DNA of 64,000 nucleotides from Sweltsa coloradensis. Lineage: Eukaryota; Arthropoda; Insecta; Plecoptera; Chloroperlidae. Within the stretch, counting starts at the first letter, position 1; every line of letters begins with the position of its first letter. The position numbers and the translations under genes are program-made. The stretch lies in the NCBI GenBank assembly GCA_024449915.1, contig JAMZAV010000025.1:436001-500000 (forward strand), given 5' to 3'. The notes beneath the pieces were generated by a model. That model saw only the letters and a list, made by a program, of their open reading frames with translations. It was not told the DNA's origin and did no database searches. Positions 42,656 to 54,545 of this stretch are shown in pieces.

Positions 42656-44860
42656 CAGTGCTCTCCCCAGAGCCGGTTAGCCGGGCGGCTCGCCCCGGCA
42701 TTTTTTAAATTTTAGTTTGGATGTATTACAAGAAACAATAATTACTGTAACACAATGAAATTTGCCCAAACACGATAAAAACAACTTGCAAGATAAATTA
42801 AAGAAACACTAAAAATGTTGTTTCTGTTTTTGGTTGGCAGCACATTCATTGTTTTGTATTTATTGTTTAACCCTGGAAAACTATCCATATGGGTTCCGGG
42901 TTTTACTGTATAGGTGTAAATACATATATTTTGTATTTTGATAATTTTTATTGATTGTTGTCATATTAAAATGATGAAACAATTTTAGAGTAGTTCAGGT
43001 TTAAGATGATTGTTAAAATAAAGTCATCAGATAGGTACAACAATGTTTCAAGTTGTAGTAATTATAAACCTATAATACAAATCCTCGATAATATAACCAC
43101 TTAGAAGAAATAGAAAGTAAAGTAAAGTTTTATTGGCCTGTAGATTGGTACAAAATACAAATATAGGCGTCGTCAAGTTGGTTAATTATACAAATTACAA
43201 ACAACGAAAAATACAAACAAAAACAAACATTTAGGTTTAAAACAGGATTATAAAATTCCTTGTGCTTGTCTGCAACAAAATATTATGTAATAAAATAATA
43301 GGTACTAAAGTATATGGAATACATTGGTTAACTTCAGTAGTGTTAAATATAAATTGACGATAAGTCACAGAGAACATATACAAGTGATAGGTGAGGCCCA
43401 AGTCAAATATACAATTTTCCTGTTTGCCAGCCCTCAAGGGTGGCTGAAGGGATTGGGCTCAGGTGCGTTAGCCTAGAGCCTGGGTTTGGCTGGGGGGGGG
43501 GGGGGACAAGTATTCATGGAGAGAATAGCAACTGTTGTCGAGGGGAAGGATTTGAGGTTGTGTTTGAACATAGTGTCTGATGACGAGTTAAGTACCTTGC
43601 TGGGAAGCTTGTTATAGAGAATGGATGATAGGTAGTTGGGACCCTTAGAAAATAAGAAATAATGATAGGTTGTGGGAGGGGATGGATGTGTCTCGAGGAG
43701 CATCCATCACCTTTATAAGGGCCTATTACAACACATTTTCAAGTTGTAGGGCAGGGGCTATAACCTTTTTTGTCTTAGGAGCCAATTTCATAAATTTTGA
43801 AGTGATTGCTAGTTGGAGCCAAAGTAGGATATTTGAAAAATAATTCCATTTATAACGTAACTTTGATTATGAGTCAAATGTACAACATAATGTTATAATT
43901 TTTATGAATAGTGGCAAGCAATGTTAATTTTGTGGTTGAATTTTTGATACGATAATTTGTTACACAATATGGTAACAAATTGTACTTAACTGTCGATTTC
44001 ACTGTAGTTCACTAGTGTGACCTCCAATGACCTATGTTGCCTTACCAAGGAAACAGAAAACCTACTTTCTGGTTCTCCGTAGAAACTCGTAAAGAATGTA
44101 CCTTGAAGATCCTGAATATAAATTTAAGATACAAAAACTAACCAGGATAAACCCTCCAAAATACAAGTTAAAAAACTAACCTAAGAATATGCCAATTAGT
44201 CTGAAATCACCTCAAGGGCCCTAGTTAGCACCAACACACACTCACCAACATGGAGAAACTGTTCTATGACTTGGAAACATTTCACTGAATGTTACTTTTT
44301 ATAGGAAGAAAACTTCACACAGTACACAAAGTGGAAAACCACTACATTCTACAATCAACAACAACAAATTTGTCAGTCCAATCACTATTAATACCATTGA
44401 CTACTCAATGTTAATAGGAACAATTTTCATTGGATATTTCACGTTTATTTCCGTCGCTCATGTTGACAGCTGCAGGTTGACTTAGTTGACTTTGGATTTT
44501 AGATACTTGTCTTAAAATATAGAGCCAGGCTAGACTCACTCAAGAGCCGCAGTTTCCCGACGCCTGTTGTAGGACCTACTCATTGTAGTAAAACAATAAG
44601 ACTACAGTAATTTGCATAACCTTGTATACAAAGGAGAATTAATGTAGGCCTCGACAATAATAATGCTCTTGCCACAAAAACAACTAAATAAAGTTACTTT
44701 TAAGTTAAGAGGGCTTCCAAAACCTCTAAAACTCACCAAATCGAATCGATGATCTCAAAAATTTTCCCATTACCCCCATTTTTGTCCCTACCCTATGAAT
44801 ACAATACCCGGCAATGATTTCCGAATAACCATTGATACTTTATTCCTGGGGAGAACACTG
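42656..44860. mobile_element. Possible 2.2 kb hAT-like element
   Basis: CAGTGCTCTCCCCAG at the left and CTGGGGAGAACACTG at the right are matching hAT-type ends. The flanks (TCACTTGG, ACTCATCC) do not match, so they may belong to two insertions. It contains a LINE 3' end. Confidence 0.4.
43105..43720 (-). pseudogene. 5'-truncated LINE: polymerase C terminus, 3' UTR and tail
   Basis: The minus-strand frame (43473-43703) carries FSKGPNYLSSILYNKLPSKV and MFKHNLKSF, the final YLS..LYN.LP...FK..LK segment of CR1/L2-type polymerases. About 350 bp of 3' UTR follow, ending CCAATAAAACTTTACTTTAC. Truncated at the 5' end. Confidence 0.7.
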
Positions 44861-45009
44861 ACTCATCCCCTCCACTACCTCAGACCCAACCCAAACCTCC
44901 TCCCGCCTTACTAATATCACATCCTAAACATTATTCTCCCCCCCCCCCCCTTCCAAGTAGCCTATGGTCCTGCCTACAGCCCCCTGTACAGCTCCCTGTA
45001 GCATCAGTT

Positions 45010-45330
45010 TGTCTCTGTAGGTGGTCGTACTGGTTTAGGTAATGATGGCAAGGATAGCCCCGTTCCCCTGACATCTAGCGTCCCCAAAACCTTTCTGCAC
45101 TATCTTTGTTGGGGAGGAAGTTATCCAAAGACCGCATGCCAATTGGAGGTCATGTTTGTTTTTTCTTATGAAACAATAAAGGGGACAGACAAGAAAAGTG
45201 ACCCAGATCTTAACAAGCAAACTCCGGCTTTCTACCTCTTCCTCCAATGTACTAAAAAATGTGCATACATCTGCTGTGACAAGCACCTTACCCCTATTAC
45301 CAGCACTACCTCATCCGACCTATTAAATTC
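45010..45330 (+). repeat. Dispersed repeat, related to 47990-48320
   Basis: Shared order: ACCAAAACCTTTC..A.TATCTTTGTT, G-rich run, CGCATGC, GAGGT.ATGTT, then AC.ACTACCTC. No protein signature. Confidence 0.45.
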
Positions 45331-45507
45331 CCAATTCAAATTCAAATTCCCATCATCGTAAAGAAAGTCTCGACACATCATTTCAACCACCTCATACTAC
45401 ACAAATCTTAAGATGATCAAAGAGTAAATATAAAAATCATTGAGTGATGGCAATCTTCATAGAAGTTTGCGTCGACTGGGGAAAACTTCCGATTTTACGT
45501 ACTAAAG

Positions 45508-45660
45508 CTATTGATAGCTCGGTTGGTAGAGCATCGGTGCGTAAAGCCGGAGGTTTTGGGTTCGATCCCCAGTCAGGGCAAACTTTTACGATAATTGCTA
45601 TCATTCAATAATAACATGTTCCTCAAAGCAAGCTTATGGTCAAAAACCTTATATTTATTA
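45508..45660 (+). repeat. tRNA-derived SINE, family 1 (full)
   Basis: A-box TAGCTCGGTTGGTAGAGC and B-box GGGTTCGATCCCC spaced as in a tRNA. The body ends AAAAACCTTATATTTAT. The acceptor stem is not conserved. Confidence 0.75.
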
Positions 45661-45689
45661 AATTATTGTTTTTATTGCTTATTTTTTAC

Positions 45690-45800
45690 TGGCAATCGGG
45701 AGAGGCGAGACCCGGGTTCGATACCCGGCTGAGATAGATTCTGAAATTTCTTGATTGATTTCGAATTTCCATAGAAGAGTGGTTGTCATCCTTGCTTGAC
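45690..45800 (+). repeat. tRNA-derived SINE, family 4
   Basis: GGCAATCGGGAGAGGCGAGACC, the B-box GGGTTCGATACCC and a GAAATTTCTTGATTGATT body, matching 36808-36940. Confidence 0.65.
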
Positions 45801-45857
45801 AACATTGCCAAGTTTCACATCATGCTAAGTTGCCAACTAGTTTCTGGAAATGCTTTT

Positions 45858-46262
45858 AAATAATGTCATTGGCCTTGTGGTTAGAGGCTCTGCTTCCAAT
45901 GCAGAAAGTCCAGGGTTCGATTCCCGCCCGAGGCAAAAGTTTTTTAACTTCTGATTTAGACTTACATCCATCGGTTCTTTGCTTAGGAATTTGTAAACGG
46001 AGCCGTCCTAGCAACGAGGCACATAATAAATTGCAAGGTTTTTCCAAATTAGGCCTAGCCTTGTTGTTCCTGGAGCTTGTCCTGGGGTGGAATCGTGTCC
46101 AGCCTGATTGATCGGTGTTTCCTACTTATATATGCCGGTCTGTAGTTTGTCATTGTTCGCTCGTTAATGGTGTCAGCGCCTTTAATGTCCCCCACTGAAA
46201 ATCAGTTATGTGACTTGAGACAGTAGACTCTAAATACGAGTTTTTATTAATTTTATTTATTT
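45858..46262 (+). repeat. tRNA-derived SINE, family 2
   Basis: GGCCTTGTGGTTAGAGGCTC (A-box side), TCTGC-TTCCAAT-GCAGA stem-loop and B-box GGGTTCGATTCCC. The body and the CCCCCACTGAAAATCAG...TTTATTT tail match 2097-2541. Confidence 0.75.
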
Positions 46263-46529
46263 CGTTCCCACAAACTACTTTCTCCTAAATTCTTCACACA
46301 TTTCACCTTGGTATGTTTCCTGTATGTTGAGCCCACCTCTCTTCAATACTTGAAGGAATGCATAAGATTGATATTATTGTTCAACAATTGATAATTTATT
46401 TGTTTTAACGCATATCTCCATTTCTTCCAATGATTTCACACTATATATAGTTCGAAATTTTTCATGTTATGAGTCATTGAATCTTGTTTTCTCAGTCAGT
46501 CATTTATAAGTGACATTATAATGACAGTC

Positions 46530-46690
46530 ATCATCCATCGCCCTTTTCCCGCTTAGCTGGCAGGGTAAGCTTGTGTTGTGAAACAAAATTTTCTACTTGT
46601 TTCTATCCTCCCACAATCGTATCTTCCACATCTTCACAGTTCTCTCCTTTTGTCTCAAAGTCTCTTGCTACGGTAGTTATCCATATTTGG
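46530..46690 (-). mobile_element. LINE 3' fragment
   Basis: Resembles 37260-37390: CATC.CCCTTTTCC, CTGGCAGG.TAAGCTTG, CTCCCACAATCG, TTCTCTCCT. No intact frame. Confidence 0.45.
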
Positions 46691-47985
46691 ATAACCGCAG
46701 ACTGTCAATTTCATTTTGCATCTATAAAGAAAGAGAAAAAATCGTTGGGAAAATACAAAAATCTTCAAATGGTAGACTATAGCCTTTGTGAAGTTTGTGG
46801 CCAAAATTCGTAACTGATGGTAGACCGAAACTTATGCAATAGTTGAGTGGAAAAACGACAACAGTTGACACGCAACTCAAATCAATGGCTCAAATCGAAT
46901 CACAACACAAAAAAAGCTGTGGTGTCAAAATTCAAAATAAGTAAATTTTAGTAAAACTAGAGATACTCAACATTTGTGATTAAGTATGCAAAACTATTTT
47001 TTTCAAATCACCATTTTCCATTACCTCAACCTTCGTCTAGCTTAGCTGTCTGAACGCCATTGTCCATTTTCCACTGACGATTAGCCTACCATAGTTTCAA
47101 TGCCTTTCATGCTGTTGCGCACATTCCATATTCCTACCGAGTTTTAGTATTATTTCAACAACACCACACATACTTAACAGTCTTAAGTTTCTCTTCTGTC
47201 AATTAGCTACAGAAGATGTTGATATAAGTATAATAAGATAGCCCTCTTCGGTGGTCACAGTGCATACGCAGTAACATTACTTTCCGTTGAATGTGAACTA
47301 TCGGTAAAAAGAAAATTAGTATTTAGGCGGTGTTGTTTTAAAGTCAACGGATAATAAACTCTTTATCTAGGTTCCATCCACCTGACTTACACTTTCGAAC
47401 TCTTAAGGATCTTAATTGTACAATTATGTGGTTTTTGCTAGAAATGTCAATGATTAATTACTACTTGTCAAAATCGAGCCCTGTTGATCCGACATAAAAA
47501 AAAAGCAAATTTGTTACATGACGTCGGTACCACTGAAAAATAAATTTGTTTTGGACAACTTTCTACATTCAAACTGCATCATTCCTTTCTACAGTTCCTT
47601 GCAATAGCACACACAATCTTATGCTTAGCTCGGAATGCTCCTAGTTCAAGCAGGCCTGAATGTAGGCCTAACCAACTAGAGACAATAGTGTAGGATCAGG
47701 TTATATATTTGACTATTGATCGTTAAACAAATAATAGCAAATTACATCTATAAATTGGTCTCCAAAGATTTAGCAGGAATATAGTCCCAAAATTACGTTA
47801 TTTTATTTCTTTAATGTACTACTCTGCTATAAAAACATATTTTTCCTTTGCCAATATCACATCCAAAATATTATTCCTTCCCCCCTCTCCCAGTGACCCT
47901 TGACCCTCCTCTAAAGCCTGCTCGATGCTACCTAACAATGATAATTAATTAACAGATTGTCGAAGAATGATACACAAATAAACCT
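46691..47985. other. No gene seen
   Basis: AT-rich sequence without recognisable element or coding signal. Confidence 0.5.
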
Positions 47986-47989
47986 TGTA

Positions 47990-48320
47990 CATTGATGGCT
48001 TTTGGTGTTTGTGCCGGGTGCGATTTTTTCCTTTTTGAGTGATGATAGATCTGTCCCTCCGTCTAGGGCCACCAAAACCTTTCCAAATTATCTTTGTTTG
48101 GGGGGGGGGGGGTGTATTGTCGCCAAAAACACGCATGCGAGTCTGAGGTTATGTTGGGTTTATATCGGGAAAGTGATTGGTACAGGCTTTGCTCCCTCTA
48201 TCATGCTCATCACTGCTTCCTACCTTCTCAAACCTAATGTTGCCAAAATTTGCAAATCCGCTGGTGTCTACCCCTAGCACCCACCACTACCTCTCCAACC
48301 TATGCCGTCCGCAGTGGCTC
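47990..48320 (+). repeat. Dispersed repeat, related to 45010-45330
   Basis: Same order of blocks as the earlier copy, with a G12 run at about 48101-48112. Confidence 0.45.
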
Positions 48321-48324
48321 ATAC

Positions 48325-48395
48325 AATTAGGGCTTAGATCCGCAGTGTATGTCACTAGGAGGACGCGGGTTCGAATCCCACATAAGGCATGTTTT
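48325..48395 (+). repeat. tRNA-like/SINE head
   Basis: CACTAGGAGGACGCGGGTTCGAATCC resembles an extra arm and B-box. GCCGTCCGCAGTGGCTC precedes it. A poly-T run follows, as at pol III ends. Confidence 0.45.
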
Positions 48396-48489
48396 TTTTA
48401 AAAAGGCTGATTGTCCTTGCAATACTGCAATAATAGACGTTGAGCAACAAAAAACAATCTTATCAATTCTTCAACCTTTTCATACCCCC

Positions 48490-48740
48490 CAAAATCCAAA
48501 ATTTGCACCGATGTCGAGTCATCTCAGTGGCCATGTGCTTGACAAACGGTAATTGGATTAGATGACCGGAAACTTAGATAATGCAAAAATAACAAATTAT
48601 TTAATTCTTGTTTTGCTAAGCAATGGATAATGTTAGAGAAGCCAAAATTTGCACCGATGTCAGTTATCTCATTGGCCATGTGCATACAAACGGTAATTGG
48701 ATAGATGCCCGAAGTTTAGATAATGCAAAAAAATAATTTT
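48490..48740 (+). repeat. Duplicated block, about 100 bp, two copies
   Basis: CCAAAATTTGCACCGATGTC, GGCCATGTGC and ACGGTAATTGGAT occur at 48490-48595 and again at 48642-48738. Confidence 0.8.
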
Positions 48741-48765
48741 ATACTGGATGGCTCAAACCTTTTAA

Positions 48766-49592
48766 CCCGAGAGTATCGCGCCCCTGTTTGTTAACGTTAG
48801 TAGTGGGCGCCGGGTCCTTTAGACCGCACTATTTGTTTCTGGCTAATACGTTAGGATGACGTTTGATACCAATATAAGATAATTTATCATATATATGACA
48901 GCAACATGGTTATATTAATCAATTATCAATCAATATCAATAAATAATCAATCAATAATCATTATAACATAAAATGTTGCAAACCTAAAAAAAATATGTTT
49001 TGAAACACCCTGTAGTTCAAATTATTAAGTAAACCAAGACAGTAATTTATGCAACCACTGTATGTGAAGAATATCAACCTACAATAATTAACAAAATTGA
49101 GAAATAAACCCTACGCTCTACCTGCGAGGAAATGACAATAAGTAATGTTTGATGGTCAGTTCAAAGGCAACAGTTTTCGTGCAGACTTTTCCATCCATTC
49201 AGATGTATAATGCAACTACATTAGAGGTTAAAATGTACCGTCTGATGGTCTAGTGGTTAAGACCCGTCTGGAATTGGGAATCCGTGGCGATTCCGGTTGG
49301 GCGACTTTTTTAATTCTGAATTGTAGTAAAAATAACCAAAAACTGTCATCGTAGTGATGAGTATTGCATATTTTTGCCTCCCTAATAGTCGCGCACGGTC
49401 GAAAAGACCAGGCAACTAACAGCCTCTTATCTTAGTGAAGTTCTGCAGAACACTGAATCGCGTATTTGCACACTTGGCTTCACAAATCTATTTGGAAGGT
49501 AGCGAAACTAGACAAGTCACGCATGCATACTGTACAAATACCAATTTTTGAAAAAAAATCTGTCTAAAAGACCACACGCGACTACTCTCGGG
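48766..49592. mobile_element. piggyBac-like MITE, 827 bp
   Basis: The ends CCCGAGAGTA and TACTCTCGGG are 10-bp inverted repeats flanked by TTAA (48762-48765 and 49593-49596). CCC next to TTAA is the piggyBac signature. Subterminal GGTC.TTTAGAC words mirror each other. A tRNA-like insert lies inside. Confidence 0.85.
49240..49345 (+). repeat. tRNA-like/SINE head inside the piggyBac-like element
   Basis: GATGGTCTAGTGGTTAAGAC is an A-box-like start. GGCGATTCCGGTTGGGCGAC is a degenerate B-box side, then poly-T. Confidence 0.4.
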
Positions 49593-49689
49593 TTAATTAA
49601 TGAGTGAGATTTTATTTGAATCATTGTAAATTAAGTAATTTTCTCTACTTGGATGCTAACATCCGTACCGATACGTTCTAAAAAAATTA

Positions 49690-50370
49690 TTGATATACAT
49701 ACAAAATGCAAAAATTTTGCAAAAAAGGGCCAAGCCAAAAACGAGGAAGATAAAAAGTGTTCAACTGCATAAATGGTGAGATCTGAAGTGTGGCCAAGCC
49801 CATTATTTTGTTTAAAGTTAATAAATGTTTTTTGTTATTATATATATAAATTAATAATATATAATATCCATATTATTATCTAACTAATTATGAAATAAAT
49901 AGATTAACAAAAATAATAAACATTAAATAAATTTATTAAACATTTAAATGTAGAAATACAAAAATAACAGACGCCATTCAAAATTAAAAGCTTGGTCATG
50001 GATTGGATGGTTATGTTTGGGATAATCGTAACTAAAACCAAGTTAAGTTTCATCGACCAAGCTTTAATTTTGAATGACTCTGTTAATTTTGATTTTCTAC
50101 TGTAAAGGGTTCCCAATAAATTTATTTAAGTTTTATGTTATTTTTTGTTATGTATATTTATTTCAAATATAAGTTAGATAAAAATAGGATATTGATATAT
50201 ATTAATTAAATTATATAATTGAACAAATATATTCATATTTTAAACATAAAAATGGGCTGGCCACACTTCTAGAATCTCACCACTTTATGCAGTTGAAACC
50301 ACTTGTATCTCCTCGTTTTCGGCTTGCCCTTTTTGCAAGTTTTGCATTTTTGTATGGTATACACAACATA
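49690..50370. repeat. Foldback element, arms about 110 bp, with an inner hairpin
   Basis: Outer arms 49700-49805 and 50250-50352 share GGCCAAGCC, AACGAGGA, TCAACTGCATAAA and GTGTGGCCA in inverted order. Inside, ATTCAAAATTAAAAGCTTGGTC (49973) mirrors GACCAAGCTTTAATTTTGAAT (50056). Confidence 0.8.
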
Positions 50371-50757
50371 CGCAATGGCATACACAACCACTATTCAAAA
50401 ATTAACAATTAAGAGCAAGATCACACCAATATTAACACCACGCAAAACAACCTTTTTTAGTAATATCTCTCGAACCGAACGTAAAAATCTAAGAAAGGGC
50501 TACTAGGTCTCATGTATTTTTCATTAGACTACACCCTGCATGAAAAAACTATTCAAATTTGTAATCGGTAGCGTTTTTAAATTGCAGTATACATCAATTT
50601 AAATTTAAACCTTGATTAAATCACTACTGGTTTTATGCCAGATTTGTTTAACTAAACCACATGGGATAGTACCACTTTTCGTTTTGTGTAGCGTTAAGTG
50701 AGTTTTACTAAAAAAGGTTATTTCGCGTGTTTTAATTTGGCAGTACTTTCCTCTTCA

Positions 50758-51525
50758 TTAAAGTTTTAACACTTCATAAATAGTAGCTCAAGCAGCATAA
50801 GCGTAGTTGGCATGGCCAGGTGATCTGGGTTCAAGTCCCAGACAGACCAACTTTCAAGTACTCAACACACAACAGACAAACACAACCACTTTCTTATAAA
50901 ATTAACTATTAATTAAAGTTTTAACACTTCATAATAGTAGCTGACACAACAATAGAGTAGTAAGCATAGCCAGATGATCTGGGTTCGAGTCCCAGACAGA
51001 CTGACTTTCAAGTACACAACACACGCAACAGACGTACACAACCACTTTCGAAAAACAAACAATTAAATAAATAAAGTTTTAACACTTAATTATAGTAGCT
51101 CGAGCAACAATAGAATAGTTAGCATAGCCAGATTATCTAGGTTCGAGTCCCAGACTGGCTGACTTTCAAGTACACAAACACACACAACAGACGTACACAA
51201 ACACTTTTGAAAAACATTAGCAAATAAATAGTCTTAACAATTCATTATAGTAGCTCAAGCAACAATAGAATAGTAAGCCAAGCCAGATGATCTTGGTTCG
51301 ATTCCCAGTCAGGCTGACTTTCAAGTACACAATACACACACAACCGAGGTGCACGAACACTTTAGAAAATAACAATTGAAGTTTAAACACTCAAGCTCAA
51401 GCAACAATAGAGTAGGAAGCCTAGCCAGATGATCTGTGTTGAGTCCCAGTTAGGCTGACTTTCTATCACAAAACACACTCACAACAGATGTACACAAACA
51501 CTTTTAAAAACATTAGCAACTACTT
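50758..51525 (+). repeat. Five tandem tRNA-like units, about 150 bp each
   Basis: Units begin near 50758, 50915, 51063, 51221 and 51379. Each has AGTTTTAACACTTCAT, TAGTAGCTCAAGCAACAATAG, a B-box-like core (GATCTGGGTTCGAGTCCCAG in the best copy), GACTTTCAAGTACACAA and ACACAACCACTTT. The unit looks like a SINE or tRNA gene with flank amplified head to tail. The cores are not intact tRNAs. Confidence 0.9.
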
Positions 51526-52339
51526 AAAAGTAGTATTTTTAATTAATTATCAACATTTTGTAGGTTTACAGGATTTTGTTATAGTTTGGGGGTGAGGTGG
51601 GGGGACATTAATGCTGCAAAATGAGTGAAAGTCTATTAGTGTTGATGGCAAAATTTGCAATCCATTGGGCCTTCATCTAATGTGAGTTGAGTAACACCCA
51701 AAGTCAAGTAACATTCGATACACTAGGAAAACGCTCAAGTCCCGCCGCGTTGATGGATGAGCTTTTTTTAAGTTTTTAGTTTGCGTGGGATATCTTTACG
51801 TTTGCAAGTGCTTTGTTTTGCTGCCTACGCATTGTAGGTGATTGTTGTCAAGTTTCTATTGAAACTTGTCAATTTGTTATTATTTACCGTAAAAAACTTA
51901 TATTAAAAGCTTTATTTCTATGGATTCTGGCTAACTTTTTCAACTTTTTCTTTCAAAAGGTACTTAATCACCATAACCTTAATGTCAATGTATAATGTGA
52001 ACGTTGAAGCCCCACCCGTTTGGTCCATAGAGATGCCATTAGTACCTAGAGTCACCACCATATTCAGGATTCAAGGCAATTTGAACTTGCCAAGATGTCT
52101 TCAGAGTGTGGCACCAAGCAGCGCGGAATTCAAACTGTTGTAGTTTTTACGTACTGAACAGTATATTTATCGGCTTGGATACTGATCTTTTTAATGTTGA
52201 ATCATATAATTTATGAAAGAATGAAACATTGTAATGGGTTGTTCATAGTTATTACTCATGATAGGCACTGTAGCAAAAATTACACTATGCGAAAAATAAC
52301 TCCCCCCCCCCCCCCCCCCAAAGTCCTAATGAGAAGTTT

Positions 52340-52430
52340 CTATAACGAGAATAGAACCCTGGACCTTCTGCATTTGAAGTAGAGTAGCTCACCACCCGAC
52401 CAACCGGCCACACATACCATTGTGGAGATT
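52340..52430 (-). repeat. tRNA-like segment, minus
   Basis: The minus strand has GGTCGGGTGGTGAGC and AATGCAGAAGGTCCAGGGTTC, like SINE family 2 heads. Confidence 0.45.
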
Positions 52431-52569
52431 TGTATTGTCATATATCTCAAAAACATTTGCAAAATTTACCCCTTTTTTATTCCTCAATTCATTATCGGGA
52501 AAACTCCCCTAGGTAATAGATTTTAATAATCAACGACCAAAGCACCACAATCCAGATGTTAAGAAGGTA

Positions 52570-52650
52570 ACCCGCCCGGTAGCTTAGGGGTAAACACTCT
52601 ACCGCAATCGGAAGACCGGGGTTCGTACCCCCTATATGGATTTGTACTTT
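52570..52650 (+). repeat. tRNA-like segment, SINE family 4 head
   Basis: GCCCGGTAGCTTAGGGGTAA (A-box), CGCAATCGGAAGACC and GGGGTTCGTACCCCC (T-arm). A near cloverleaf, but the 3' acceptor strand does not pair. Confidence 0.5.
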
Positions 52651-53494
52651 CCTAGATTGATCAACATAAAATGTTGTGAATTATTTATATCTGACGAATT
52701 ATAATATGTTAAGATTTTTTAATTTCTTCAGAGAGTTTTTTTATTCTTATAGTATTCGAATTTACTATTTTTATGATCTGGGGGAGGGAAGTTATTGTCA
52801 CATAGTGTAATCTTTGTTACAGTGCCCATAGACAATAAAAACACATACAATCTTTATAAAAAATTAATGATTCGACATTAAAAAGATCAGTATCAAGCCA
52901 AAAATATACTGTTTAGTACGTAAAAACTACAACCCGTTTATTCCGCGCTCCAATGCCACATCGGAGGACATCTTTGTCGTTCAATTGCCGATGGAGGCCT
53001 ATGCTCGGCGGATGGGAGTAGGGACTCTAGGTACTAACAGTGTATCTCTATGGTTTGGCCAGAATTGGCCCAAATGGTACGAAAATATCACACAAAAAAT
53101 CAAAAAAACTTATATTAAAAACTTTATTTCTATAATTTTGGCTCACTTTTTCAACTTTTTCAACTTTTTCTTTCAAAAGGTACTACATCACCATAACCTT
53201 AATGTCCATGTACAATATGAACGTTGTAGCCCCACCCGTTTGGTCAGAATTGGCCCAAATGGCACGAAAATATTGCACAAAAAATCGGAAAAAATCGTTC
53301 AAGTACGATATTCATGAGAAATATTTCTTTGATTGTACCCAAAAACAATACAGCTCTAAGTTCAGAGATTTCGAAGGTCCCCTCAAATTTTCATCAAGAT
53401 CGAATATGCCGTTTGCCCGGTAGAGAGCGAACCAAACAGACCCGAGCTAAATTATTTGGGGGGTCAGTGAAAATTGAAATCTTGCTCAACAAAA

Positions 53495-54359
53495 TGGGGA
53501 TTTTGTTGAAAACTCTTTATTCTCATGCTTTATGTGAACTGTCTCTATAAGTCTGTGTACAGGAGGAATTAATGCTGCAAAACAGGTGACTACACGGCTG
53601 GCTGACTTGATTCAGTTAAACCACATTTCCTTACAAAAAGAACATTGCTGCATTTCGCGATGTTTACGGGAGTATGGCCATTTCTATTTGTCAGGAATGT
53701 ACTTGCAGCTTGAATCTTCATGGTTGAGTGTTTGACATTGTATTTCCAGGTTATTGTGGTTGTGGTCAACTACAACAAGTTATCCAACATTACTGGACTG
53801 ATCTAAATGCAAAGACATCAGCTACGAAGGCCACTCACCAAAAGCTCCCTTTGAATAGGAAACCAGTTTCACGGGGGAGAACTCTACAGCCTAATCCTAA
53901 CACTCGCTTTTTCAAGCCGTGGACATTAGTCTACTTTCTGAATGTAACTTATGTCACTGTTGCTCTCAATATATGCTCTTGAACTCATGCTGTTTTGTGT
54001 TACCTTGATTTGTACTTAGCCACACAATTAACTCTCTTCCCTTTCTAGATTATAGCAGTTGCACTATTCCTTTTCTCATTTTTTGCAGATGACCTAATTT
54101 TTATGGAATAGTCTACTTTTTCAAGGCTATTGGACAAGCCTTGCTCCATAGCTTTGGGTCATCTCCATAACACCCTTCATGTTTCACTAATTGGAATGTT
54201 GGGTCTCATGGGTGCCTATTGCTATGTTTACACTTGTCAATGTTTTCCTTCAATAGACCTGTCAAAGATGAAAAAAAACACTTTCATTTAGACTGTCCAT
54301 TGAAGGAAAACATTTGATCGGCGACCAACACTTCCAATAATCCTTAACCCTTCATGACC
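53495..54359. other. No convincing gene
   Basis: An 84-codon frame (53728-53982) starts beside an acceptor-like TATTTCCAG but shows no domain and no partner exon. Confidence 0.4.
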
Positions 54360-54545
54360 CAATTAGTGGACTTAGCTGTTTTTTTGAAGGCCATTTACTA
54401 GGTTGGCTGCTAACCTTGCAAGGTTTAGCAGTTGACCTAGTTTATGGACATAGCCATTTTTTTCAAGGCCATATTTCTAGGTCAGCTGCTAAATTTAGCA
54501 GTTGACCTACTTTATGGACTTAGCTGTTTTTTTCAAGGCTAAATA
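54360..54545 (+). repeat. Tandem repeat, about 75-bp unit, 2.5 copies
   Basis: GGACTTAGCTGTTTTTTT.AAGGC, CTAGGT.(G/A)GCTGCTAA and TTTAGCAGTTGACCTA recur. Confidence 0.9.

Larger units (their letters stand above)
52026..53052. mobile_element. Inserted TIR element with 8-bp target duplication
   Basis: Inverted arms of about 190 bp begin CATAGAGAT and share GTACCTAGAGT, GTAGTTTTTACGTACT, ACTGATCTTTTTAATGT. Flanks GTTTGGTC (52018-52025) and GTTTGGCC (53053-53060) match 7/8. An 8-bp duplication fits hAT or P superfamilies. Two tRNA-like segments and a C18-type run lie inside. Confidence 0.8.
51723..53494 (-). mobile_element. Helitron-like family A copy, minus strand, split
   Basis: The 3' end on the minus strand is GCGTTTTCCTAG|T at 51723. 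The 5' end TTGTTGAGCAAGATTTC is near 53494. The element is continuous except for 52026-53052, which carries an 8-bp duplication of element sequence. Confidence 0.6.

Noticed and set aside
50758..51525. CRISPR-like array
   Set aside because: Units of about 150 bp are similar along their whole length, with a tRNA-like core; there are no short identical repeats with unique spacers, and the DNA is eukaryotic.
53728..53982. 84-codon frame as another exon of the candidate gene
   Set aside because: An acceptor-like site is present, but no donor, no matching phase and no domain.
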